Source: Methylobacterium terrae (lineage in GTDB: Bacteria; Pseudomonadota; Alphaproteobacteria; Rhizobiales; Beijerinckiaceae). Taken from it: a stretch of DNA of 64,000 nucleotides. Positions 1 through 8,200 of this stretch are shown piece by piece. Within the stretch, counting starts at the first letter, position 1. The number at the start of each line of letters is the position of its first letter. The position numbers and the translations under genes were made by a program. The notes beneath the pieces are model-generated. The model searched no databases and was not told where the DNA came from. It saw nothing but the letters and a program-made list of their open reading frames with translations. The stretch lies in the NCBI RefSeq assembly GCF_003173755.1, contig NZ_CP029553.1:893001-957000 (forward strand), written 5' to 3'.

Positions 1-881
1 GTGACGGCGCCGAGGCAGAGGTTGATCGCCCGCTGGAGCTGGTCGCGCCGGATCGCCTTGAGGGCGCTGATGCCCTCCGGCGTGAACACGATGGCGGCGA
101 TGATGACGCCGCCGAGCGCCGAGGGGGCGCCGAGGGCCTTGATGCCGTGGTCGAGGATCGCCGCCAGGCTCTTCGACAGGAGCACGATCGGCAGCAGGCT
201 GACGAGGAGCAGGCCGGCATGGCGCAGGATCGCCCCGGTCCCGGCATCCGGGTGGTGGGCGGGCGTCTCGGGCGCGACGGCGCCCGGCTTGACGAGGTCG
301 GTGAAGAAGTCGCTGTGGCGGCCGGTCTGCAGCAGCAGGAAGATGCCGTAGAGCACCACCGTCAGGATCGAGAAGGCGACCGCCTGGATCACGGTCAGCG
401 AGCCGTCCGGGGTCGAGGTGGTGAAGTTCGGGATGATGAGCGCGATGGTGGTGAGCGGGATGATCGCCGCCAGGTAGGCGCCGGCGCCGTCGAGGTTGTA
501 GTTCTGGCGGCGGTGGCGCAGGCCGCCGAGGATCAGCCCGAGCCCGACGAGGCCGTTCATCACGATCATGATGACGGCGAACATCGTGTCGCGCCCGAGC
601 GTCGGCGCGGCCTTGGCCCCCAGCATCACGGCGGCGACGAGCGCCACCTCGATGACCACGATCGACAGCGTGAGGATCAGGGTGCCGTAGGGCTCGCCGA
701 GGCGGTCGGCCAGCTCCTCGGCCTCGTGCACGACGCCGAAGGCCGACCACAGGATGACGGAGAAGAGCCAGGCGAACAGCCCGGCCGCCACCAGCGGCGC
801 GTCGAGCCCGCCGAGCCAGCCCCCGCCGAACACCGCGAAGGCCGCCACCGTCGCCCACGCCACCCCCAACCGCACCAGCAT
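1..881 (-). CDS. ChaA/y4hA-type calcium (ionic):proton antiporter, 3' end cut by window
   Basis: The reverse strand is open from an ATG at 881 to the window edge (about 293 residues) without a stop. The translation is a multi-pass membrane protein. An acidic stretch near residue 52 (HEAEELADRLGEPYG) is followed by membrane segments that include IVVIEVALVAAVM, and a second acidic motif, FTPEGISALKAI, lies near the cut end. Paired acidic helices of this kind are typical of the calcium/cation antiporter superfamily, and the whole resembles the ChaA/y4hA branch, which exchanges cytoplasmic Ca2+ or Na+ for protons at the inner membrane. The C-terminal part lies outside the window. Ion specificity cannot be read from the sequence. 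Confidence 0.8.
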   Translation of the reverse strand, partial: MLVRLGVAWATVAAFAVFGGGWLGGLDAPLVAAGLFAWLFSVILWSAFGVVHEAEELADRLGEPYGTLILTLSIVVIEVALVAAVMLGAKAAPTLGRDTMFAVIMIVMNGLVGLGLILGGLRHRRQNYNLDGAGAYLAAIIPLTTIALIIPNFTTSTPDGSLTVIQAVAFSILTVVLYGIFLLLQTGRHSDFFTDLVKPGAVAPETPAHHPDAGTGAILRHAGLLLVSLLPIVLLSKSLAAILDHGIKALGAPSALGGVIIAAIVFTPEGISALKAIRRDQLQRAINLCLGAV

Positions 882-990
882 CGTCACCTCGCTCCCCGGA
901 ACCGCCCCGCTTGTGTCAAGGGGCGGGCGAGGGGGCAAGGGAAACGGTCGGATACGTGGAGAAACGATCGGGACACGCGAGCGAGGGGAC

Positions 991-1893
991 TCAGCCCCCG
1001 TGCGCGAAGGCCCAGTACAGCTCGCGGGCCCTGGCGACGAGCGGGCCGGGGGCGAAGGTCCGGTCGTCGAGGGCGGTCACCGGCACGACCTTGGCGAAGT
1101 TGCCGACCGAGAACACCTCGTCGGCGCCCATCAGGTCGTCGACGCTCAGCGTCCGCTCCACCACGGTGATCCCGGCCTTGCGCAGGAGCGCGATCACCCG
1201 GCCGCGGGTGATGCCGGCGAGGAAGGTGCCGTTCGCCACCGGCGTATGGACCACGCCGTCGCGGGCCATCAGCACGTTGGCGGTGGCGAACTCGGCGACG
1301 TTGCCGAGCGCGTCGCGCATCAGGGCGTTGCCGAAACCGCGCGACGCCGCCTCGGCGATCGCCCGCGAGCTGTTGGGGTAGAGGCAGCCCGCCTTGGCGT
1401 CGAGGGGCGCGGCGTCGGGGGTCGGGCGCCGGAACGGCGACAGGGTGGCGGTGAAGCCGGTCGGCGGCGGCATCGGCGCCTCGTAGAGGCACAGGCACCA
1501 CGCGGTCGAGGCCGGGTCCATCCGCACCGCGCCGCCGAGGCCCCCTTCCGCCCAGTACATCGGCCGGATGTAGAGCGCCGCGTCGGGCGAGAAGCGCGCG
1601 AGCCCGTCCCGCACCAGCTCGGCCCAGGTGCCGGGCGCCACCACCGGCTCGAGGCCGAAGGCCGCGGCCGAGCGGTTGATCCGGGCGAGGTGGAGGTCGA
1701 GGTCCGGGGTCACGCCCTCGAAGGCGCGGGCCCCGTCGAACACCGTCGAGGCGAGCCAGGCGGCGTGGGTGCGCGGCCCCATCATCCGCACGTTGCCCGG
1801 GTGCCAGGCGCCCTCGAAGTAGGTCCAGGTGTCCTGGTGGGTCGACGTGTCTTCGTGGGTCGACGTGTTCCCCGCCGTCTTGGTCTCGGCCAT
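991..1893 (-). CDS. Class IV (branched-chain) aminotransferase
   Basis: A 300-residue PLP enzyme of fold type IV, similar to the branched-chain aminotransferase IlvE. Such enzymes exchange the amino group between Leu, Ile or Val and 2-oxoglutarate. The likely PLP lysine is K167 in LDAKAGCLYPNS. It is followed by the family pattern of an Ala/Gly-rich helix, a D-x-x-G-x-V-x-E turn (DALGNVAEF, E201) and the phosphate loop ANVLMA. The ATG at 1893 is chosen because it precedes all conserved sequence. The N-terminus carries a short duplicated peptide (STHEDT/STHQDT), an extension outside the core fold. D-amino-acid or aminodeoxychorismate lyase activity cannot be excluded, but the length and motifs fit a BCAT best. 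The downstream gap to the antiporter is about 110 bp. Confidence 0.85.
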   Translation of the reverse strand: MAETKTAGNTSTHEDTSTHQDTWTYFEGAWHPGNVRMMGPRTHAAWLASTVFDGARAFEGVTPDLDLHLARINRSAAAFGLEPVVAPGTWAELVRDGLARFSPDAALYIRPMYWAEGGLGGAVRMDPASTAWCLCLYEAPMPPPTGFTATLSPFRRPTPDAAPLDAKAGCLYPNSSRAIAEAASRGFGNALMRDALGNVAEFATANVLMARDGVVHTPVANGTFLAGITRGRVIALLRKAGITVVERTLSVDDLMGADEVFSVGNFAKVVPVTALDDRTFAPGPLVARARELYWAFAHGG

Positions 1894-2029
1894 CGCTCAT
1901 GTCCCGCCCGTCGGTCGCCGCATGATGGCGCGGCGCGGGACCGCCTGTCCATGTCGGGCGGCCGTCGACGGGCGGGGGAGGGGGGCTGGGTGGAGGGATG
2001 GGTCGGGGGGCTTCGGCGTGGATCGCCGG

Positions 2030-2347
2030 TCAGGCGACGTCGAAGTCGCCGGAGCGCTGCGCCATCAGCTCGAGGGTGCGAAGCACCGCCGCGCCGACGA
2101 GGTCGGCGTCGAACATGCCGTCGGCGGTCGCGGGCTCGACGCCGACCGGGCCGATCCGGCCGCCGGGCGCGTCGATCACGACCTGGTAGACGTCGCCCCC
2201 CGCGCCCGAGCGGTCGCGTACCAGCGACACGGCGTAATGCCCGACCTCGCCGTAGGTCTTGACGTACTGGGCCGCGCGGGACGCTCTCTTCTCGCCGCAC
2301 CCGGCCTTGGCCGCGCGCCGGAAATCCGGACGGATGACGTTGTCCAT
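2030..2347 (-). CDS. Small conserved-looking hypothetical protein (105 aa)
   Basis: The reading frame from the ATG at 2347 gives 105 residues beginning MDNVIRPDFRRAAK. An N-terminal 'VIRPDFR' segment of this kind recurs in small alphaproteobacterial unknowns. The rest (YAVSLVRDRSG, VYQVVIDAPGG, LVGAAVLRTLELM) reads as a compact alpha/beta domain with no signal peptide or membrane segment. Codon use matches the neighbouring genes. No function is recognised. A longer frame extends upstream, but its extra residues are Pro/Arg/Gly-rich and look non-coding. Confidence 0.6.
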   Translation of the reverse strand: MDNVIRPDFRRAAKAGCGEKRASRAAQYVKTYGEVGHYAVSLVRDRSGAGGDVYQVVIDAPGGRIGPVGVEPATADGMFDADLVGAAVLRTLELMAQRSGDFDVA

Positions 2348-2650
2348 CTTCCTCTCCCGCTGGTTGCCGCTCAGCCCGCGGTGGCTGCTCTCCGATCCGG
2401 GCGCCCCGGCCGCCGGCCGGAGCCGTCGGCCGCGGGTGACCCGCCGCGATGCGTGTCCTCGCGGGATCCCGGCCTCGGTTCGAAACCCGGCCGGGCCGTC
2501 CCGCACCCGCGGATATCGCATGGCTGGATTGCGTGCGGATTGCGCCGATTGTTGCGAGCGGCCCACGCGGCCTCGCCGCCCGCGGCGGGGGCCGGGGCGG
2601 CGAGGGGATTTCGGGGAAGGAGGCGGCGGCCGGCGCGAGCCGGCTCGCGG
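2348..2650. other. Intergenic, no gene recognised
   Basis: About 300 bp between two leftward genes. All frames here read as low-complexity Arg/Pro/Gly peptides. I see no RNA gene or strong hairpin. It probably holds the promoter of the small gene ending at 2030. Confidence 0.5.
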
Positions 2651-3172
2651 TCAGTCGTCGCGATGGTGCCGGTGGTGCCCCGGCGGGCCGCGATGTCCGC
2701 CCATCGGCCGGCTCAGCAGGGCGGCGCGCTGCTTCTGCGCCGGGTCGAGGGTGGCGTAGAGCGGTTGCGAGGCGTCGGCGAGCTTGCGCAAGGCGTCGGC
2801 GCGCGCGCCGAGCGCGTCGGCCCGGGCCCGGATCGCCTCCGGGGCGTTCTCGGCGACGGGATCGCGGTCGCGTCCGCGCCGGGCCTCGCGCTGGTCGCGG
2901 TTGAGCCGGGCGAGGGTGCGGATCGCATCCTCGACCGGCGGCCACAGCTTCTCCTGGTCGGGGGTGAGCGTCAGGCCGGCATGCAGGGCCGCGACGCGGG
3001 CGTCGGTGAAGGCCCTTGCATCCTCGGCGCTGAGGCCGCGCCGGCCCTCCGGACCGCCCGCATGCGCGATCCGGACCGGCCGCGGCGCGTCCGGCGCCTG
3101 CGCCAGGGCGCCGCCGAGCATCCCGGCGCTCAAGATTCCCGCCAACGCCCCGAGGGTGAGACTGCGCTGCAT
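2651..3172 (-). CDS. Periplasmic LTXXQ (Spy-like) family protein
   Basis: A 173-residue protein with a Sec signal peptide (MQRSLTLGALAGILSAGMLGGALA, cleaved after the AQA-like site). The mature helical domain contains two LTXXQ-type signatures, LTLTPDQEKLWPPVEDAI and LYATLDPAQKQRAALL. This family includes Spy and CpxP, periplasmic chaperones or stress modulators. The C-terminus is His-rich (GHRGPPGHHRHHRDD), which suggests metal binding, though this is inference. No two-component genes lie beside it. Family assignment is fairly safe; the role is not. Confidence 0.75.
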   Translation of the reverse strand: MQRSLTLGALAGILSAGMLGGALAQAPDAPRPVRIAHAGGPEGRRGLSAEDARAFTDARVAALHAGLTLTPDQEKLWPPVEDAIRTLARLNRDQREARRGRDRDPVAENAPEAIRARADALGARADALRKLADASQPLYATLDPAQKQRAALLSRPMGGHRGPPGHHRHHRDD

Positions 3173-3256
3173 GACACGGTCCTCGCGCGGGCCGCCTGCC
3201 GGACCGCCGAGGTTGCAGGATGGGCCGGGCCGGATGGCCCGGACCTCACGGGCGGA

Positions 3257-3397
3257 TTACGGTTTCGTCATGCGGCGCCGATCGGCGAGGTGGCAGACGA
3301 CGATCGCCGAGCAGGAGACGGGGGCGACCGGCGTGACCGTGCCCGCTCCGGCGGTGCCCGGCCCCGGCCGGAGCTGTCCGAAGAAGATCGTGGTCAT
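3257..3397 (-). CDS. Possible 46-residue small protein
   Basis: An ATG at 3397 opens a 46-codon frame (MTTIFFGQLRPG...CHLADRRRMTKP). It is preceded on the minus strand by a good Shine-Dalgarno GGAGG six bases upstream. The only other support is its position in a 520-bp gap between gene ends and starts. No homologue is recognised. It could be a leader peptide or chance. Confidence 0.3.
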   Translation of the reverse strand: MTTIFFGQLRPGPGTAGAGTVTPVAPVSCSAIVVCHLADRRRMTKP

Positions 3398-3695
3398 CCC
3401 CAGCCTCCGTGATCCCCGCCGGCTCCCGCGCCGGCCGGACGTTGCCGTGGCCAGACGACACATTCGCGACCGGCGGCGAAACCTCGCCGATGGGCGTAGG
3501 CCCGGGACGCGATCGAAGCGGGGAGCCGGTCCGCGGTACCGCCGCCGCATTCGCCGCGGCGGCCGAAAGGCGACGCTGAAACCTCGTCTTTCGCGGAGGC
3601 GTTAGTGCTTGCTTCCGGGCGCATCGGAGTGCCCCCGGGGCGCACCAGAGAAGCCCGCGCCCGGGCGTCTCCCATCGTCGACAGTCAGGTGTCCC

Positions 3696-4301
3696 ATGCA
3701 TCGTCGTCTCGCACTGACCGCCCTCGCCACGGCCGTGGCGGTCCCGTCCCTCGTCACGGCGGCGTTCGCGCAGCAGCAGCAGCAGGGCGGCCCGACCGCC
3801 GCGGCCACCGGCAATACCGGCGCCCGGATGGGCGATGCCGAGGCGAAGCACGCCGCCGACACCCTGGCGGCCGGTTCGGCCTCGCTCGCGGCGAGCCGCG
3901 TCGCGCTGCAGAAGGCCTCCGACGACGACGTGAAGCAGTTCGCCCGCTTCGAGGTCGCCGAGCAGGAGACCATCGCCGACGTGCTCAAGGCGATGCGCGA
4001 CCCCGCCCAGGCGGCCAGCGGCCAGGTGAAGCCGCCGGCCGAGCCCGAGGTCACCGGGCAGCTCGATCCGAAGGGCAAGGCGATGCTCGACAAGCTCGAG
4101 CAGGCGAAGTCCGGCAAGGCCTTCGACCTCGACTACGTCCGCGGCCAGATCGAGGGCCACCAGGCGCTCCTCAAGATCCAGGAGGCCTACCTCGCCACCG
4201 GCAAGGACCGGGAGAACCTCGGTGTCGCCAAGCTCGCCCGCGGCCAGATCCGCGAGCACCTGGCGCTGCTCGCCGACATCGAGAAGGACCTGAAGGACTG
4301 A
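3696..4301 (+). CDS. DUF4142 secreted protein
   Basis: A 201-residue protein starting at the ATG at 3696, where a Sec signal peptide begins (MHRRLALTALATAVAVPSLVTAAFA). The mature part opens with a short poly-Gln run and then forms the helical DUF4142 domain, a ferritin-like four-helix bundle: ADTLAAGSASLAASRVAL, VKQFARFEVAEQETIADVL and YVRGQIEGHQALLKIQEAYL. DUF4142 proteins are exported and of unknown biochemical role; they are abundant in methylobacteria and other alphaproteobacteria. A second family member lies 700 bp downstream on the other strand. An in-frame upstream ATG exists but would bury the signal peptide. Confidence 0.85.
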   Translation: MHRRLALTALATAVAVPSLVTAAFAQQQQQGGPTAAATGNTGARMGDAEAKHAADTLAAGSASLAASRVALQKASDDDVKQFARFEVAEQETIADVLKAMRDPAQAASGQVKPPAEPEVTGQLDPKGKAMLDKLEQAKSGKAFDLDYVRGQIEGHQALLKIQEAYLATGKDRENLGVAKLARGQIREHLALLADIEKDLKD

Positions 4302-4488
4302 TGCCGCCGCGCCCTCGGACGGCGGCGTTCGAGGGCGCGACCGGTACGGACCGCCGTGCGCCGGGCCGGGTCTCGCGAGAGGGCCGGCGGGCGAGGAGAG
4401 CGCTCGCCTCGGGCCCTGCGGCGATCATTCCCTCAGGGCGCGGCGGAGCCGACCTGAGGATATTCCCGGGCTGCTCGGCCTCGAACCC

Positions 4489-4746
4489 CTAGGAGCGGTT
4501 GCTCGTCTTCCAGCACGTCGCGGAAGTCCTGGGGTTCCAGACACCGCTCTCCTTGCACCGGGGCATCGCGGCGGCACAGATCGTCGTCGCGCATCGGCCC
4601 GGATTGGCGGCCGTGCCGCACTTCTCCTCGCAGTTCGCCTGCATCTGCGAGCAGGATGCCGTGACGGACTTGCAGCCTTCCTGTGCAAGCACGCCGTGGC
4701 TGCCGAGCAGTCCGAGGACGAGCACAGAGAGCAGGATTTTCTTCAT
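4489..4746 (-). CDS. Small cysteine-rich secreted protein
   Basis: An 85-residue product with a clear signal peptide (MKKILLSVLVLGLLGSHGVLAQ) and about eight cysteines in the short mature part (GCKS, ASCSQM, NCEEKCG, RCATTIC, RCKES, ATCWK). The cysteine spacing suggests a disulfide-stabilised periplasmic or secreted peptide. No family is recognised. The 260-bp upstream gap is relatively AT-rich and probably holds its promoter. It sits between the two DUF4142 genes. Confidence 0.65.
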   Translation of the reverse strand: MKKILLSVLVLGLLGSHGVLAQEGCKSVTASCSQMQANCEEKCGTAANPGRCATTICAAAMPRCKESGVWNPRTSATCWKTSNRS

Positions 4747-5008
4747 GAATTTCCCCCGCCGACCAGTTCGCGGCAGTTCAAGCCGGTTCGAACACGACGC
4801 GATGCTAGAAGCCGGCGTCAGGGGTCACAAGCCGCTCAAGTGTATCGAAGTGATTCGTTAGGTCCTGTCGATCGACGTTGGGCCTGACGCCGGAGGGCCG
4901 GCATCGCCTCTCCCGGACGCGCATCACCCCGGGCCCGCCGGCGGCGGGCCCGGGGTGATCGATCGTCGATGCCGGCTGCGCGGGGAAGCCCGTCCGTCGG
5001 GCCGCCGC

Positions 5009-5704
5009 TCAGCCCTCGGCGCCGCCGCCCATCATCCGCTGCATCTGGGAGAGCTGCGAGATGTGGAGCTGGATCAGCGGGACGGCGCCGCGGGCGACGC
5101 GGCGCAGGGCCGGGTCCTCGCCGCTCTGGGCGTAGGAGCCGTGGATCGTCAGGGCCTCGCGGTGGCCCTGGAGCGAGGCGTTGACGAAGGCGGCGTCGTA
5201 TTGCGGACCGCCCTGGAGGCCGGAGAGCTGCGACAGGATCTGTGCCTTCTGCTCGTCCGTGGTCATGCCGGGAACCCCGCCGCCGGGGCCCCCACCGCCC
5301 GGAACGCCGAGCACGCCGCCGACGGTCCCGACCGCCGCGCCGGCCACGCCCCCCGCCACCGCGAGCGGCGCCGCCACCAGGCCGCCGACGAGGCCGCCGG
5401 GGCCGGGCTGCCCGCCGCCGGCTGCCACCGGCACGCTGCCGCCGGTGACCGCGTCGATCTTGTTGGCGAGGTTGACCTGCTCGGTCACCTCGGCCCGCGC
5501 GAACCGCTTGACCCGCGGGTTGCCGGTCTTGGCGAAGGCGTCGCGCGCGGTGTTCTCGAGGAAGAGGCCGCCCTTGGTGGCCATCGCCAGGTAGACCGGC
5601 GTCGGCATGGCGCCGGCCGGAATCGGCTGGGCGACGGCGGTGCGGGTGACCGCGAGGGCCGCCGTGGCGGAGAGCATGCTGACCAGGACGTCGCGACGAT
5701 GCAT
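5009..5704 (-). CDS. DUF4142 secreted protein with glycine-rich insert
   Basis: A 231-residue product whose start at 5704 begins a twin-Arg-like or Sec signal (MHRRDVLVSMLSATAALAVTRTAVAQ). The N-terminal half matches the first DUF4142 helices (FLENTARDAFAKTGNPRVKRFARAEV). A long Gly/Pro/Val-rich low-complexity insert follows at about residues 95-145. The C-terminal helices contain the family motif FVNASLQGHREALTIHGSYAQ. The insert interrupts the bundle and is unusual compared with the shorter paralogue at 3696. Confidence 0.8.
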   Translation of the reverse strand: MHRRDVLVSMLSATAALAVTRTAVAQPIPAGAMPTPVYLAMATKGGLFLENTARDAFAKTGNPRVKRFARAEVTEQVNLANKIDAVTGGSVPVAAGGGQPGPGGLVGGLVAAPLAVAGGVAGAAVGTVGGVLGVPGGGGPGGGVPGMTTDEQKAQILSQLSGLQGGPQYDAAFVNASLQGHREALTIHGSYAQSGEDPALRRVARGAVPLIQLHISQLSQMQRMMGGGAEG

Positions 5705-5870
5705 GGGATGAGGCTCCGGTGGAGGGCGCGCATCCCGGCGCTCGCGGGCCTGGATGCTCGGGGGGAGTAAACTCCTCACCCGACGGACGTTCCGTTCCAC
5801 CTCTCCCCGTCGCACAACCGCGGCAATATCGCGCAGCGGCCTTGGTCCCGCCCGGCCCCCGGCCGGCGAC

Positions 5871-6293
5871 TCAGGCCCGGCGCGGCCACGCCTCCGGCCT
5901 GCGCCGCTGCGTCCAGCGCCGCCACGGTCGGCTCAGGAGCAGGAAGGCCAGCACCACGCCGGCGGCGTACCAGGCGTGCAGGCTCTCGTAGCCGCCCTCC
6001 GGCGTCCAGGCGAAGCCGCCGAGGAAGACGTAGCTGACCGCCGCCGCCAGGGTGCGGAAGGCGACGAGCCAGGGATGCTGCAGCAGCGGGTCGTCGCCGG
6101 CGATCGCCATCCCGAGCCCGGTCAGGGCGAAGAGCACGCCGCCGAGCGGCAGGCCGAGGAAGAGCGAGAGGACGGCGCGCAGGAAGAGCCCGGGCCAGTC
6201 GCGGCGGGCGCGGACGGGCTTGGAGGCGGGCTTCCGGCCGGCGGGCTCGGAGCGGGCAGGCTCGGGGACGTCGGTTACGGTCGGGTGCGGCAT
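5871..6293 (-). CDS. Hypothetical inner-membrane protein, three TM segments
   Basis: 140 residues with a charged, Pro-rich N-terminus and three hydrophobic segments: LFLRAVLSLFLGLPLGGVLFALTG, FRTLAAAVSYVFLGGFAW and WYAAGVVLAFLLL. The C-terminus is strongly basic (RPWRRWTQRRR), consistent with cytoplasmic retention. No family or function is recognised. Confidence 0.6.
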   Translation of the reverse strand: MPHPTVTDVPEPARSEPAGRKPASKPVRARRDWPGLFLRAVLSLFLGLPLGGVLFALTGLGMAIAGDDPLLQHPWLVAFRTLAAAVSYVFLGGFAWTPEGGYESLHAWYAAGVVLAFLLLSRPWRRWTQRRRPEAWPRRA

Positions 6294-6402
6294 GCGGCTT
6301 TCGGCGCTGGCGGGCCGCGCGGCGCGGCCTGACGGGACAAGCCTCCAGCGTGTAGCCCAATCCGCGCCGCCGTCTCCAGGGTGTCGCGCGGTCGGGCGGC
6401 GA

Positions 6403-6970
6403 TCAGGGCCGGTCCCCGCGCCCCCGCCGCGGCTGCCAGCGCGTATCCCGGTAGAGATTCGCCACCTTGCAGGCGAGGCCCGCCGACGGAACCACGAGAT
6501 CGTCGCCGAGTCCGGTCAGCGCTCGGCATGTCCAGACGCCGGTGTCGCGGGCATGCACCGTCGCGTGCACGCGCTCCTGCTCGGCGACGACGATCGTCTC
6601 GCAGGGGCCGTGCTCCCGGTAGAGCCCGACCTTGCCCTCGATCACGTCGTCATGATCGACCACCGCCACGTCGGGCTCCGGCTTGTCGGTCCCCTTCCTG
6701 TCCATCTCGGCGAGGATGGCTCGCGGCCACGGGAACTCGAGGCCGGGCCGCCGGACCGCGTACCCGGGTCCCGTCGTGGTCCCGCAGGGCGGCATTCAGC
6801 AGGGTCTGGAGGGGCGTCGCGATGACGGTGTGCTCCATGAGGGGCGGCGTCATCATGACCGGGAGCCCCTCGATCGGTTCCCGGCGCTCGTGGTCCGGCC
6901 GCTTCGCCTGGACGGTGCGGAAATCCGCTTCCGACATCCGGAATGCGCGTGCGGCCGCTGCGAGAGGCAT
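6403..6970 (-). pseudogene. Decayed Uma2-family (DUF820) endonuclease-like gene
   Basis: Two overlapping minus-strand frames together read like a Uma2/DUF820 protein. The first (from 6970) supplies the N-terminal part (AFRMSEADFRTVQAKRPDHERREPIEGLPVMMTPP). The second supplies PDVAVVDHD and the C-terminal LVVPSAGLACKVANLYRDTR. The join lies near 6760, where one extra G in a short G run would shift the frame (the expected text is GTRYAVRRPGLEFPWP). The central segment that normally carries the VVEVLSPST motif and active-site acids is also missing. So there is both a frameshift and an internal deletion. Uma2 genes are often multicopy and prone to decay. Confidence 0.6.
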
Positions 6971-7049
6971 GGCTCCGCTCCTCATCAGGCGAGGCGGAGT
7001 ATCGCCTCCGGCCCGTGCGTCACCCCGGTCGGGGCGGCTCCCGCTCCGA

Positions 7050-7601
7050 TCACGTCTCCAGCTCGCTGTCCCAGTACAGGTAGTCGATCCAGGTGTGGTG
7101 GTACTGGCGGTGGTCGAATTCCGGCTGGCGGCGGTGCAGCTCGTGGCGGCTCGGCCGGCGCGGCTCGTTGAGGAGGGGCATCTCGGCCTCCTCGGGGGTG
7201 CGGTTGGCCTTGCGCAGGTTGCACGGGCTGCACGCGGCGACGACGTTCTCCCAGCTCGACTGGCCGCCGCGGGAGCGCGGCACCACGTGGTCGAAGGTCA
7301 GCCCGCCGGAGGGCAGGCGCAGGCCGCAATACTGGCACGAGAACGTGTCGCGCAGGTAGATGTTGTAGCGGGTGAAGGCCGGGCTGCGCGCCATGGCGAC
7401 GTAGCTCTTGAGCGCCACCACGCTCGGCACCCGCAGGGAGCGGCTGGGCGAGCGCGCCTCGACGTCGTAGCTCGCCACCAGGGTGACGCGGTCGAGGAAC
7501 AGGGCCGTGAACGCATCCTTCCACGACCACAGCGAGAGCGGGTTGTACGAGAGCGGCCGGTAATCCGCGTTGAGCACGAGGGTTTGAAGGTCCAGCATCA
7601 T
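7050..7601 (-). CDS. HNH endonuclease
   Basis: A 183-residue protein starting at one of two adjacent ATGs (7601 or 7598). It has a CxxC-type HNH fold: C89-x2-C92, then DHVVPRSRGG (H105 as general base), N119, and C124-x2-C127 with NLRKANRTP. This is the widespread HNH family of about 185 residues found in alphaproteobacteria and cyanobacteria, whose N-terminus reads MMLDLQTLVLNADYRPL. Its physiological substrate is unknown. It appears monocistronic, and there is nothing phage-like next to it. Confidence 0.88.
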   Translation of the reverse strand: MMLDLQTLVLNADYRPLSYNPLSLWSWKDAFTALFLDRVTLVASYDVEARSPSRSLRVPSVVALKSYVAMARSPAFTRYNIYLRDTFSCQYCGLRLPSGGLTFDHVVPRSRGGQSSWENVVAACSPCNLRKANRTPEEAEMPLLNEPRRPSRHELHRRQPEFDHRQYHHTWIDYLYWDSELET

Positions 7602-8200
7602 CCTGCCCTGGCGACGGGCCGACCGCGGCGAGGGGAGCCGGCACGGTGCCGGTCCTCGCGTCGCTCGCCAGGAGAGGAGATGGGGACCATCGCCTATCCT
7701 CCGAGCCGGTCGGGAAGAGTGGGGGGACTGAGAGTCGGAGGACACGGCGGATGCCCGCCACGGCCGCCCGGGGAGCGGACGCCGTGGGGCGCGGCCGGGA
7801 TGCGATCCGGGCGCCGTCTGGGCTGCTGAGTGTGGACGATCACCGGGATCCTCCCGCAGCAGAGCGAAATGGCCGTGTCCATCGGGGCTTAGTCTAATAG
7901 CAGCATGACAGGGTTGTGAAGGTTTCGGTTCGGGGCGTCTCGTCACGCCCCACACGAATCCGCCGCCCGCGGGGCTCCGGCAGCGCGGAGCCCCGGCGGC
8001 CGGCACGGATTTTCGCCCCATTGATCCGCGATCCCGCGGGCCGCCTCGGTTCCCGGTCCGGGCGGATGACCTAGGTAGACCGCTCGAACCGACCCCGATC
8101 GCGAGGGAGGCCGGCCGCCCGGCCGGGTCGCCCCGCCACGACCACGACCATGCCGGGCCGCCGGGAGACGTGCCCGACACGCGGGTGAGAAGGATTGCGC
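7602..8200. other. Divergent intergenic region with two strong hairpins
   Basis: A 600-bp region between the leftward HNH gene and the rightward channel gene. No convincing gene. It holds a stem GGGGCGT/ACGCCCC at 7932-7951 and a stem GGGGCTCC/GGAGCCCC at 7971-7994, neither followed by a T run. An AT-rich stretch near 7870-7920 is the likely HNH promoter zone. Confidence 0.5.
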
